In this document: in pieces, positions 6,813 through 14,726 of the stretch
Layout: each line of letters starts with the position of its first letter
Numbering within the stretch: position 1 is the first letter of the stretch
Source: Bacillota bacterium
Lineage (GTDB): Bacteria > Bacillota > Clostridia > Christensenellales > CAG-138
Direction: 5' to 3'
Length of the DNA stretch: 24,619 nucleotides
Assembly: GCA_023451115.1 (NCBI GenBank)
Contig: JAEXFV010000121.1
Location: 1 to 24,619 of the forward strand
Translations under genes and position numbers: made by a program
Notes under the pieces: generated by a model
The model's input: only the letters and a program-made list of their open reading frames with translations
Told to the model about the DNA's origin: nothing
The model's database searches: none

Positions 6813-7955
6813 TCAGTCCCAATATTGTTGATATTTTTCTATATTGCGCTGATGTTCCTCATAGGTTTTTGCAAACGCCAAATTTAAGTTTTCTTCCGAA
6901 ACTTCCATATTGCAAAAATATCGGTAATCCTCTTCCAGAAACTCTTCATTGGGCCATAAAGCAGCTTCAATGGCTAATTTCCCGGGATTGGAAATTGGTC
7001 CTGCTGGCAACCCGTTATATAAATAGGTATTATAATGGGAATCTGTGGCCATTTCTTCCGCATTAAATACATATTTATTTTGCTTCAACACATATTGCAG
7101 GGTAGCGCAGGATTCCAGCTTTTGTCCTGCTTTCAATCTATTGTGAAAAACAGCGGATACTTTTGCAAAGTCCCCTTGTACTGCTGCCTCTCTCTCTATA
7201 ATGGAAGCCAGCGTAACCACTTCATCCACCGTCATCCCCAGCTCTTCCGCTCGGGCCACATACTCCAGCGTAAAGATATCGTTGAAACGCTGCAACATCC
7301 GGTTGATGATGGTTTCCCCATTCGCATCAAAGTAGGCCTCATAGGTGTCCGGAAACAGGTAACCCTCCAACAAGTAATCGCGTTTGGTATCCTCTGGGAT
7401 TTGTGAAATAAAGTCAAATTTTCCAAAAAGCTCTTTATCATTACAAAGCGCCTGAAATTCTTTTTCATCAATGGCAAGCCCAGCTTGTCCCAGCGACCAG
7501 ATGACGCCACTGATGGTATATCCTTCCTGTACGGTAAACTTCACCGTTTGTTTTGGCGGATTGCCCGCACAAATAATATCCACCATTTGGGGGATATCCA
7601 TGTTTTTGGAAAGAATATACGTTCCCGCTTTGAGTTGATTTGCTTTGCCAACAAAATCAACATATACCTTAAATACAGCCTTATTGCTGATCAACCCCGG
7701 CGCGCCAGTTCCACAGGCCTGATATAGCTTATTGGCTATACTGCTGGCCGAGTCATTCTTCTCCACCACCACTGTAATCGGGGTTGGGTCATTTATATCC
7801 ACAGGATAAATGAAATGGCTCATTAAATACTGGAATGTAAATGCAACAATACCGAAGGTAATCCCCAAGCTAATAAGCACCACCACAAAAGGCCGTGCTT
7901 TACGCCAAGCCTTTCTGCTTTTCGATACTGGTCGTGCCGCTTTATGTTCTGGCAT
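6813..7955 (-). CDS. mltG: endolytic murein transglycosylase MltG
   Basis: MltG cuts nascent glycan strands at the membrane and helps set glycan length. The protein has 380 residues: a basic cytoplasmic tail, one membrane segment at about 22-45, a LysM-like region at about 57-115, and the YceG catalytic domain with E254 in TLASIIEREA, plus GYLFPDTYE and LPAGPISNPG motifs. I start at 7955 because AGGAGG lies just upstream; an ATG at 8000 would coincide with the promoter -10 box. B. subtilis yrrL is the family counterpart, and the gene order with U32 is conserved there. Confidence 0.94.
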   Translation of the reverse strand: MPEHKAARPVSKSRKAWRKARPFVVVLISLGITFGIVAFTFQYLMSHFIYPVDINDPTPITVVVEKNDSASSIANKLYQACGTGAPGLISNKAVFKVYVDFVGKANQLKAGTYILSKNMDIPQMVDIICAGNPPKQTVKFTVQEGYTISGVIWSLGQAGLAIDEKEFQALCNDKELFGKFDFISQIPEDTKRDYLLEGYLFPDTYEAYFDANGETIINRMLQRFNDIFTLEYVARAEELGMTVDEVVTLASIIEREAAVQGDFAKVSAVFHNRLKAGQKLESCATLQYVLKQNKYVFNAEEMATDSHYNTYLYNGLPAGPISNPGKLAIEAALWPNEEFLEEDYRYFCNMEVSEENLNLAFAKTYEEHQRNIEKYQQYWD

Positions 7956-7998
7956 TTCACCGCTCCTCCTTGTTCCTGCCACGCCCCCCATGGATATC

Positions 7999-8028
7999 AT
8001 TATAGCAAACGTAAGGATTGTGGTGCAA
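7999..8028 (-). promoter_or_regulatory. promoter of mltG
   Basis: On the minus strand TTGCAC (8023-8028) and a perfect TATAAT (7999-8004) are 18 bases apart, with an extended TGC before the -10. It overlaps the end of the ylbF-family gene. Confidence 0.75.
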
Positions 8029-8030
8029 CC

Positions 8031-8372
8031 TTATGCCTCAAGCATGCCTAAATCAATATCCATTGCCTGGGCTAACCGTTTATAAATATCGCTTAAAACG
8101 GTATGCATTTGGTATTCTGCAAGTAAATAGGCGGAGGCTTCTTTATCAAATTGTAATAACTCCCCTAGCTTCTGCAACTTCTGCAGCAATTCCTGATCGT
8201 TCTCGCCACTAATGGCTTTTGCCTGCACCTGTACTTGTAGCTGGTGATATTGGGTCAGTAACGCCCGGGTTGTGTCATTACGAATGGCGCGTTCCCTTGC
8301 CTGCTGATAAGCATTGTACTCTTGGCTATTTTGAATTTGCTGAATCAATTCCTCTAATTTATCGTATACCAT
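8031..8372 (-). CDS. YlbF/YmcA family protein
   Basis: A 113-residue, almost all-helical protein of the YlbF/YmcA/YheA family. In Bacillus subtilis YlbF and YmcA form a complex with YaaT that modulates RNase Y-dependent mRNA maturation, competence, biofilm formation and sporulation. Family features are the amphipathic helices rich in Q and L (QQIQNSQEYNAYQQARER, LLQKLQKLGELL). It follows the RNase J gene in the same direction after 65 bases that contain a strong hairpin. The start has only a moderate AAGGGA site. Which of the paralogues it corresponds to cannot be told. Confidence 0.85.
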   Translation of the reverse strand: MVYDKLEELIQQIQNSQEYNAYQQARERAIRNDTTRALLTQYHQLQVQVQAKAISGENDQELLQKLQKLGELLQFDKEASAYLLAEYQMHTVLSDIYKRLAQAMDIDLGMLEA

Positions 8373-8399
8373 AGCATTTTCCCTTTGTTTCCATAATGA

Positions 8400-8426
8400 T
8401 CTGGCGCCGGATCACTCGGCGCCAGA
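8400..8426 (-). terminator. strong GC hairpin between RNase J and ylbF-family genes
   Basis: TCTGGCGCCG at 8400-8409 pairs perfectly with 8417-8426 over a 7-base loop. No T run follows on the minus strand, so it may be an mRNA-stabilising or processing hairpin rather than a simple terminator. Confidence 0.5.
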
Positions 8427-8437
8427 AGCAAAACAAT

Positions 8438-10099
8438 TTATTTTTCGTTGATTTCCACAATAATTGGCAAAATCATTGGCGTGCGCTTGGTTTTATTATA
8501 CAGGTATTCCTTCAATTTCGTACGTATTCCGTTCTTAATATTTGCCCAATCTGACTGCGAGCGTTTTTCAAATTCCTGCACATGCTCTGTGAGCATAGCT
8601 GCTGCACCGTGAATAAGGTCTTCCGATTCCCGCACATAAACAAAGCCCCTTGAAATAATCTCCGGCCCTGCCAGCAGCTTTCCCGTTCCCTTTTGCAGCG
8701 CCACGATTACTGCCACCAGGCCATCCTGAGAGAGCAGCTTGCGGTCCCGCAGCACTACGTTTCCAATATCTCCAATTCCCAGCCCATCTACCATAACGCT
8801 GCCGGAAGGCACAGAACCATTGATTTTGCCGCTGCGGCAAGTCAACTCCACCACATTTCCAATGCCTGCTACAAATACATTATCAGGAACAACGCCCACT
8901 TCTGTAGCCAGCTGCCCATGCATATAGAGATGGCGGTATTCTCCATGCACAGGGATAAAATATTTTGGCTTTGTCAGGCTCAACATTAAACGCAGCTCTT
9001 CCCGGCAGGCATGGCCGGATACGTGAACATCAGCCATTTGGTCATATACCACCATGGCGCCCTTTTCAAAAAGCTGATTGATCACCCTGGACACGCCTTT
9101 TTCATTTCCCGGGATGGCAGATGCGGAAATGATTACCGTATCTCCCTTTCCAATGTTTAATTTGTGGGAGGAGTTGGCCATACGGAACAACCCGCTCATG
9201 GGTTCGCCTTGGCTGCCCGTAGTAATCACGCAGATCTGGTCGTCCCGGTATTTGCGCAGACGCTCCACTTCCACAATGAAATCTTCCGGGATATTGAGAT
9301 ACCCCAGCTCAATAGCAATTTTCGCAATGTTGGTCATGCTCCTGCCCTGAAAACAAATCACTCTGTCATGGGCAATGGCAACATCCGCCACCTGCTGGAT
9401 GCGATAAATATTGGAGGCAAAGGATGCTACAATCACCCTACCTTCGGCTGTATCAAAGCATTGCTCAAAGGTCTTTCCAATCTCCTTTTCCGATTGGGTA
9501 TGCCCTGGGCGTTCCACATTGGTGCTGTCCGAAAGCAGCGCCAATACACCTTTGGAGCCATAGTAAGCAAACCGCTGCAGATCAATGGGCTCTCCATCGA
9601 TGGGAGTAAAATCCACCTTAAAGTCGCCAGTGTGAAGTACTGTGCCGATGGGTGTAGTTACTGCTAACGCCACTGCCCCTGCAATAGAATGGCTGGTTTT
9701 GATAAACTCAATCTGGAAACATCCCAAACGCAGGGTATCCCCTGGGCTAATGCAATTTAACGTAGCGTTTTTTATATTGTGTTCCTGCAACTTATGCTCG
9801 ATAAGCGCCATGGTTAACTTTGTACCGTATACCGGCACGTGGAACTTGTCCAGCGCAAATGGCAATGCTCCAATATGGTCTTCATGTCCGTGGGTAATTA
9901 AGAATCCACGTAACTTATCAACATTTTTTTCCAAATAGGTCATGTCCGGAATAACAAGGTCAATCCCCAGCATTTCCTCATCTGGGAAAATCAGGCCACA
10001 GTCAATTACGACCATGTCCTTGCCATATTCAATGACTGTCATGTTCTTACCAATTTCACTCACACCACCCAAGGGTATGATCTTCAATTTTGATGCCAA
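8438..10099 (-). CDS. rnjA: ribonuclease J
   Basis: RNase J is a metallo-beta-lactamase/beta-CASP nuclease with 5'-to-3' exonuclease and endonuclease activity in mRNA decay and rRNA maturation. At 553 residues it has the normal size. It shows the zinc motif HGHEDH at 70-75, further ligands in SHSIAG and LHTGDF, beta-CASP features such as SDSTNVERPG and the GSQGEP segment, VHGEYRH, and a C-terminal domain ending in IVEINEK. The ATG has AAGGAG upstream. A long leader with its own promoter precedes it and a ylbF-family gene follows, putting two RNA-turnover genes together. It resembles J1 more than J2, but the paralogue is not certain. Confidence 0.95.
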   Translation of the reverse strand: MASKLKIIPLGGVSEIGKNMTVIEYGKDMVVIDCGLIFPDEEMLGIDLVIPDMTYLEKNVDKLRGFLITHGHEDHIGALPFALDKFHVPVYGTKLTMALIEHKLQEHNIKNATLNCISPGDTLRLGCFQIEFIKTSHSIAGAVALAVTTPIGTVLHTGDFKVDFTPIDGEPIDLQRFAYYGSKGVLALLSDSTNVERPGHTQSEKEIGKTFEQCFDTAEGRVIVASFASNIYRIQQVADVAIAHDRVICFQGRSMTNIAKIAIELGYLNIPEDFIVEVERLRKYRDDQICVITTGSQGEPMSGLFRMANSSHKLNIGKGDTVIISASAIPGNEKGVSRVINQLFEKGAMVVYDQMADVHVSGHACREELRLMLSLTKPKYFIPVHGEYRHLYMHGQLATEVGVVPDNVFVAGIGNVVELTCRSGKINGSVPSGSVMVDGLGIGDIGNVVLRDRKLLSQDGLVAVIVALQKGTGKLLAGPEIISRGFVYVRESEDLIHGAAAMLTEHVQEFEKRSQSDWANIKNGIRTKLKEYLYNKTKRTPMILPIIVEINEK

Positions 10100-10256
10100 A
10101 CTTTATTTTCTCCTTTGTCTTATGGCCCAACCTTTCCCTTCACCTGGAGGAAAACGCATCTTGCCGCACCCTGTACAGCCGACACGACAATAGCTGCGCT
10201 TCGCTTTACCTGAGAAGGCAAAAGGAAATCTGCCAAATTTTCTGTATTATCATATT
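10100..10256 (-). promoter_or_regulatory. long 5' leader of RNase J mRNA, class unknown
   Basis: From the predicted start near 10255 to the RNase J start codon is about 155 bases, longer than needed for a ribosome site. The central part is GC-rich and can form short stems, for example around GCGAAGCGC. A CTCAGGTAAAG stretch faintly recalls glycine aptamers but the rest of that fold is missing. I assign no riboswitch class. Confidence 0.35.
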
Positions 10257-10261
10257 TTGTT

Positions 10262-10290
10262 ATTATACGCCAATTTGCCCAATAATACAA
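10262..10290 (-). promoter_or_regulatory. promoter of RNase J
   Basis: On the minus strand TTGTAT (10285-10290) and a perfect TATAAT (10262-10267) are 17 bases apart, just past the stop of the small membrane protein gene. Confidence 0.75.
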
Positions 10291-10309
10291 GGGAAGGGCC
10301 AAAGCGACC

Positions 10310-10723
10310 TTATTTCCCCCTCAGTTTCACTATCATTCCACCAATTATGCCAGCGACAACGCCCAGCGCTGCATCCGCAAACAAACCGAAGGAGGGCGTA
10401 AAAGCCTTTTCCACAATTGCAAAGGAAACGAACGCCAGCACAATATAAAGCAATCCTCCAGCGCCGCCCCAGGCCCAGGCCATTCTCTGGCAGCCGTTGG
10501 CACACAGCAGGCCTGCAATAGCGGCACAGACTGCTTTTATGCCCGTTGTTACCATGGGGATGCTAGACTCTCCAAGAATCTCCCACTTCAACAGCAGGGC
10601 CAACAGCAAAATGAATACTACCGTCAGCACACAGCCTGCCAGCGCAGCCTTAATGCAGCGGAATATTCCGGTATATTGTCCTCCTCGCTTTGGTTCTCTC
10701 TTTTTTCTGCGTCTTTGCTTCAT
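10310..10723 (-). CDS. TIGR04086-type small membrane protein
   Basis: A 137-residue protein with a strongly basic N terminus (MKQRRRKKREPKRGG) and four predicted membrane segments at about 25-46, 53-75, 82-105 and 113-133, the last rich in glycine and alanine. This fits the TIGR04086/YrzE-like family of Firmicutes membrane proteins, whose function is unknown. Basic residues before the first segment suggest the N terminus is inside. The ribosome site GGGGGG is part of a large hairpin. It lies downstream of homoserine kinase with about 80 bases between them. The family call is from overall pattern and is less certain than the membrane topology. Confidence 0.72.
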   Translation of the reverse strand: MKQRRRKKREPKRGGQYTGIFRCIKAALAGCVLTVVFILLLALLLKWEILGESSIPMVTTGIKAVCAAIAGLLCANGCQRMAWAWGGAGGLLYIVLAFVSFAIVEKAFTPSFGLFADAALGVVAGIIGGMIVKLRGK

Positions 10724-10730
10724 AAAAATC

Positions 10731-10776
10731 CCCCCTGCACGTGATGCAAATCCTTTATTGCATCCTATGCAGGGGG
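10731..10776 (-). terminator. two-step hairpin over the ribosome site of the membrane protein gene
   Basis: CCCCCTGCA (10731-10739) pairs with TGCAGGGGG (10768-10776), and inside that ATGCAA (10744-10749) pairs with TTGCAT (10758-10763), with a symmetric 4x4 internal loop. On the minus strand the 3' arm holds the G-rich ribosome site and is followed by ATTTTTATG, so it can act as a thrB terminator, a translation block, or both. Confidence 0.65.
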
Positions 10777-10804
10777 TGTGTTAAATATCGCTTCTTTTGT
10801 GCGC

Positions 10805-11695
10805 TCATCTGATTTGGAAGCCCTGTGTGTCAATTTGCAGCATCTGCAGCTCCCACTTGTTTTTTAGTTGTGTCAGTTGCGGCTCAACCGCTTGCGCAAA
10901 CCCTTGCCCGTTTTCCAAAAATGCTATCATGGTAGAGCCAGCACCAGAAAGGCATACGCTTAACGCCCCCTGTGCTAAAGCAATTTCCACGATTTTCTCA
11001 AATTCCGGCACCAATGGCATACGGTAAGGCTGGTGGAGCCGATCCTGCATGGCGCAATGAAGCAATGACAAGTCGCCTTTTGCCAACGCAGCGGCCAACA
11101 GCGCTGCATGGGATAAATTAAATACCGCGTCTTTTAACGGCACTGTTTCCGGTAATGCAGCTCTTGCCTTTCTGGTAGAGAGGGAAAAGTTTGGGACAAA
11201 TACGGCACATTGCAGGCCTTTTGGCGGATCCACACGCACATAACGCACATGTTCTCCTTCAATGCAGCCTACCACAATCCCCCCTAAGATAGTAGGCAAC
11301 ACATTGTCCGGGTGGCCTTCTTCCAAGGCGCAAATATCCAGCATATCCTGCTGCGTCATCACATTGCCCATTACGTAATCTGCCATGGCTACCCCGCCTA
11401 CAATGCACGCAGACGAGCTTCCCATGCCCCGCATGGGCGGTATCTTATTGTGCTGGGAAAAATGTAGCCCTGGAATTGGGACGCCATATTTTTGCAGAGT
11501 ACGGCAAAAAGTACGATATATTAAATTTCGGCTGTCCGCGGGGATGATATTGCGGTCTTGCGGCTCCAAATCGATTACCAGCCCTTTGTCTATCACTTCA
11601 AAGCTAATGGTATTATAGCAAGTGAGCGCCGCGCCCATGCTGTCAAAACCAGGGCCCATATTCGCGGTAGACGCGGGAAGTTGGATGGTCTTCAC
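10805..11695 (-). CDS. thrB: homoserine kinase
   Basis: A GHMP-family kinase that makes O-phosphohomoserine for threonine synthesis. The 296 residues begin with LPASTANMGPGFDSMGAAL, the ThrB N-terminal substrate region. The ATP loop is PPMRGMGSSSA at 86-96, and near the C terminus lies SVCLSGAGSTMIAF, the third GHMP motif. The start codon is GTG at 11695 with GGAGGG about nine bases upstream. Neither hom nor thrC is adjacent here, so it is separated from the usual thr operon. It follows the EF-G-like gene across a strong terminator, so it may rely on a promoter I cannot see or on read-through. Confidence 0.94.
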   Translation of the reverse strand: MKTIQLPASTANMGPGFDSMGAALTCYNTISFEVIDKGLVIDLEPQDRNIIPADSRNLIYRTFCRTLQKYGVPIPGLHFSQHNKIPPMRGMGSSSACIVGGVAMADYVMGNVMTQQDMLDICALEEGHPDNVLPTILGGIVVGCIEGEHVRYVRVDPPKGLQCAVFVPNFSLSTRKARAALPETVPLKDAVFNLSHAALLAAALAKGDLSLLHCAMQDRLHQPYRMPLVPEFEKIVEIALAQGALSVCLSGAGSTMIAFLENGQGFAQAVEPQLTQLKNKWELQMLQIDTQGFQIR

Positions 11696-11720
11696 AGATA
11701 CTTGTCCCTCCTGTAATACG

Positions 11721-11750
11721 AAAAGGGGGCTTCCAGGGAAGCCCCCTTTT
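11721..11750 (-). terminator. terminator after the EF-G-like gene
   Basis: AAAAGGGGGCTTCC at 11721-11734 pairs with its complement at 11737-11750, giving a near-perfect stem with a tiny loop and a T run on either strand. It lies between the EF-G-like gene and thrB. Confidence 0.85.
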
Positions 11751-11771
11751 CGGCAATTGGTTATTTAAAGG

Positions 11772-13844
11772 TTATTCGTCCTCATCGTCTTCCTTCTTCG
11801 CATGCTCAATGATCTTCTGAGCGATGTTAGAAGGTACATCTTCATAACGAACAAACTCCGTCTTAAAGGAACCACGGCCCTGCGTCATTGCCCGCAAATC
11901 AGTTGCATACTTAAAGATCTCAGCCAAGGGTGCCTCTGCAACTACTTCCTGGCCGCCTTCAGCAGGGTTCATGCCGATTACGCGGCCGCGGCGGCGGTTC
12001 ATATCGCCAATTACATCACCCATGTATTCATCTGGAACCAACACATCAATACGATAGATTGGCTCGATAAGGGCGGGGCTGGCCTTTGCGCAGGCAGCCT
12101 TATATGCCAGACGTGCAGCAGACTTAAAGGCAACTTCCTTAGAGTCCACGGGATGGTATTTTCCATCGTAAAGCGTGGCTTTTACGCCAACCATGGGATA
12201 ACCCGCCAACACGCCCCTCTGCAACGCTTCCCGGGTGCCCTTTTCCACTGCGGGGATATATTCCTTGGGAACCACACCGCCTACGATAGCGTTTACAAAT
12301 TCAAACTCGCCTTCTGCCAGAGGTTCAAACCGCATCTGCACCACGCCAAACTGGCCCGAACCGCCGGTTTGCTTTTTGTGCTTTCCTTCTGCCTCAGCAG
12401 TACCACGAATGGTTTCACGATAAGGTACCTTAGGATCTACCAACTGCGCTTCCACGTTAAACTTGTTCTTCAACTTCGCACAAATGACATCCAAGTGCAT
12501 TTCGCCCAAACCGCTGATGAGCACATCTCCTGTTTCACCGTTTTTATCCAAAGACATGGTAGGATCTTCTTCCTTCAAGCGGTTGAGGCCTGCAATGATC
12601 TTATCTTCTTCTCCCTGTTTCTTTGCGGTAACCGCCAAACTAATGCAGGGCTGTGGGAATTGGATTGCTTCAAACACCACAGGCGCCGATGCATCACAAA
12701 GGGTATCGCCTGTATTGGTAAACTGCAATTTGGACATAGCGCCAATATCGCCTGCGTTAATCTTATCCACATTGATCAGCTTACTGCCCCGCATAATGGC
12801 TACATTACCCGGTTTTTCAGATTTTTCGCTATTGGAGTTATAGGGGGCAATGTCGGAAGACAGAGCGCCCGCGTATACTTTAATGATGGAGATCTTGCCT
12901 ACAAACGGGTCAGCAACTGTTTTAATAACCTGTGCGGCCAGCTTGCCGTCCGGTTTGATCTCTACTGCATCACCGGTTTTGGCATTTTTCGCTTTACGGG
13001 CAGAAACCGTATCCGCAGTGGGCATATAGTGTACTAGATTATCCATCAGGGTGCGTACGCCAATATTAGGCTGGGCAGCACAGCAGCAAACCGGGGTAAC
13101 AATGCCCTCGGCAACGCCGGCACACAGGCCTTTGAGCACCTCTTCCTGAGAAAGCTCTTCACCCTCAAAGTATTTCTCCATCAGCTCTTCATCGCTTTCA
13201 GCAGCAGCCTCAATGAGAGCATCCCGCAGGGTTTCCGCTTCTCCTGCCAGAGCAGCGGGAATATCGGTCTCCTTTTCGCCCTTGCCGTCGAATAGCTTTG
13301 CTTTCATGGTAACAATGTCTACATAGCCTTTAAATGCGCCACCCTCAACGATGGGCAACTGGATTGCCACACAGCTGGGGCCGAATTTCTCTGTAATGGC
13401 ATGATAGACCTTCATGAAATTAGCGTTTTCTCGGTCCATCTGGTTCACTACCATCATCCGGGCCTTTTCCGCCTTTTTGCACATATCCATGGCTTTCTCT
13501 ACGCCCACCACAGGGCCGGAAACCGCGCCCACCACAATGAGGGCGGCATCCGCCAAAGTCATGGCCTCTACAACCTCTCCATAAAAATCAAAAAAGCCTG
13601 GTGCATCAATAATGTTAATCTTGGTGCCATTCCACTCAAAAGGCGCTAGCGCGGCGCCAATGGAAATGGTGCGCTTTTTCTCTTCCGGGTCATAGTCGGT
13701 CGTGGTTGTGCCATCCTCAACACGGCCCATGCGATCCAGCAGCCCTGCGTTAAAAAGCATGGCTTCCGTCAGCGTGGTCTTTCCTTCGCCGCCATGGCCA
13801 AAGATGCCGATGTTGCGAATTGTGTTCGCGGTGTAAGCTTTCAT
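11772..13844 (-). CDS. EF-G-like translational GTPase (FusA2 type)
   Basis: A 690-residue protein with the full five-domain layout of elongation factor G, but of the paralogous FusA2/EF-G-like class. The G1 loop is GHGGEGKTT (16-24) in place of GHIDAGKTT; switch I is shortened around DGTTTTDYDPEEKKRTISI; G3 is DAPGFFDF (80-87), with phenylalanine where canonical factors have the catalytic histidine of DTPGH; G4 is NQMD. The C-terminal part keeps VPKEYIPAVEKG and the GRRRG-like RRRGRVIGM. I start at 13844 because a G-rich site precedes it. It is probably not the main translocase, which is normally encoded beside the rps genes. It ends in acidic residues. Confidence 0.9.
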   Translation of the reverse strand: MKAYTANTIRNIGIFGHGGEGKTTLTEAMLFNAGLLDRMGRVEDGTTTTDYDPEEKKRTISIGAALAPFEWNGTKINIIDAPGFFDFYGEVVEAMTLADAALIVVGAVSGPVVGVEKAMDMCKKAEKARMMVVNQMDRENANFMKVYHAITEKFGPSCVAIQLPIVEGGAFKGYVDIVTMKAKLFDGKGEKETDIPAALAGEAETLRDALIEAAAESDEELMEKYFEGEELSQEEVLKGLCAGVAEGIVTPVCCCAAQPNIGVRTLMDNLVHYMPTADTVSARKAKNAKTGDAVEIKPDGKLAAQVIKTVADPFVGKISIIKVYAGALSSDIAPYNSNSEKSEKPGNVAIMRGSKLINVDKINAGDIGAMSKLQFTNTGDTLCDASAPVVFEAIQFPQPCISLAVTAKKQGEEDKIIAGLNRLKEEDPTMSLDKNGETGDVLISGLGEMHLDVICAKLKNKFNVEAQLVDPKVPYRETIRGTAEAEGKHKKQTGGSGQFGVVQMRFEPLAEGEFEFVNAIVGGVVPKEYIPAVEKGTREALQRGVLAGYPMVGVKATLYDGKYHPVDSKEVAFKSAARLAYKAACAKASPALIEPIYRIDVLVPDEYMGDVIGDMNRRRGRVIGMNPAEGGQEVVAEAPLAEIFKYATDLRAMTQGRGSFKTEFVRYEDVPSNIAQKIIEHAKKEDDEDE

Positions 13845-13947
13845 TCGTGCAGTTCCCCCTATGGTTTTGAATTGGTTTGTGTTAAGCTCCTTACGGAAAA
13901 CGCGCATCTACAGCCAACGCGGAGCCTGCGCGTCCATTTTCTTTTCT

Positions 13948-13976
13948 ATTGTATCAGTGTCGGAAGCCTTTGTAAA
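13948..13976 (-). promoter_or_regulatory. promoter of the EF-G-like gene
   Basis: On the minus strand TTTACA (13971-13976) and TACAAT (13948-13953) are 17 bases apart, with an extended TGA before the -10. The leader to the start codon at 13844 is about 100 bases. Confidence 0.72.
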
Positions 13977-14017
13977 TCCTATTATTCTGTAAAAAAGCTG
14001 CCTCTTTTTATTTTCTC

Positions 14018-14046
14018 TTGGCAATTTGACTGATATATGCGATAAT
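14018..14046 (+). promoter_or_regulatory. promoter of the plus-strand membrane protein gene
   Basis: TTGGCA at 14018-14023 and GATAAT at 14041-14046 are separated by 17 bases, each one base from consensus. It is divergent from the EF-G-like promoter. Confidence 0.65.
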
Positions 14047-14105
14047 GAAATCCATGTATTTATCCTTATCCTATGGAGCAAAGATATTAGCATTGGAGGA
14101 GCGAC

Positions 14106-14579
14106 ATGTTCTTTAAAAAGCTACAGGATCAACAACCCAAGAAGCCTCAGCTCTTAGGCGAAGACTTTGATATATACCCGGATTTGGGCGACCGGCCAAA
14201 ACCCGCTTCGCCTACAGAGGCAGAAGAAGCATCCGAGCCGGAAGAACCGGACATAATAGAGCCCACCGATTTTGAAAAAAGAGTCGCGGCAATTGGAGAT
14301 TCTACCTGGAAAAAGCTTCAGATTGCCTTTGGAATTCTATTGGGACTTCTGTGCACGTTGTGTTTAACCGTGCTGTCCCGCACAGAAACGTTTTCCGGTG
14401 TCAGCCTAATTCTAGCAGTTGTGTTGGCCATTTTGGTTCCCAATTTACTGGAGAAAAAAGGTGGGCGTAAAATCCCCCAATTGCGCCTTTTTCTTATTAT
14501 TACCCTGGCCTTATCACTGGGATTTTATCTGTTATATGGATTGGTGATTAACCCAGGTTTTTTTGAAAAAGTGGCCTAA
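14106..14579 (+). CDS. small membrane protein of unknown function
   Basis: A 157-residue protein I do not recognise. The first 60 residues form a soluble, proline- and glutamate-rich stretch (for example PTEAEEASEPEEPDIIEPTDF) that is likely disordered. Three membrane segments follow at about 72-91, 96-114 and 125-147. It has a good GGAGGA site 6 bases before the ATG, its own promoter and its own terminator, so it is a real, monocistronic gene, and the only complete plus-strand gene between 2.5 and 24 kb. The N-terminal side is probably cytoplasmic. No function is proposed. Confidence 0.8.
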   Translation: MFFKKLQDQQPKKPQLLGEDFDIYPDLGDRPKPASPTEAEEASEPEEPDIIEPTDFEKRVAAIGDSTWKKLQIAFGILLGLLCTLCLTVLSRTETFSGVSLILAVVLAILVPNLLEKKGGRKIPQLRLFLIITLALSLGFYLLYGLVINPGFFEKVA

Positions 14580-14610
14580 ATTTGAGCATGAGAATAGCGC
14601 AAATGCGTTT

Positions 14611-14636
14611 AAAGGAGGGCAACTGCCCTCCTTTTT
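14611..14636 (+). terminator. terminator of the plus-strand membrane protein gene
   Basis: AAAGGAGGGC (14611-14620) pairs with GCCCTCCTTT (14625-14634) over an AACT loop, followed by more T residues. Confidence 0.88.
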
Positions 14637-14674
14637 AATAAACTATTTAATTCATCCAAATATACGCGACATAT

Positions 14675-14700
14675 AAAAAGATCCCATACGGGATCTTTTT
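14675..14700 (-). terminator. terminator of rpsT
   Basis: AAAAAGATCCC (14675-14685) pairs with GGGATCTTTTT (14690-14700) over an ATAC loop. It is 27 bases past the rpsT stop on the minus strand and could also back up the plus-strand terminator. Confidence 0.85.
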
Positions 14701-14726
14701 ATACAAAGTTTATCATTTCGGGGGGC

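Noticed and set aside
10150..10240. Glycine-riboswitch-like CTCAGGTAAAG in the RNase J leader
   Set aside because: Only this short piece agrees. The GGAGAG arm and the CCGAAGG core of the aptamer are absent, and RNase J is not a glycine gene.
11802..13037. A 411-codon open frame on the plus strand opposite the EF-G-like gene
   Set aside because: It lies wholly inside a clear conserved gene on the other strand, has no ribosome site and matches no family; long antisense frames are common opposite such genes.
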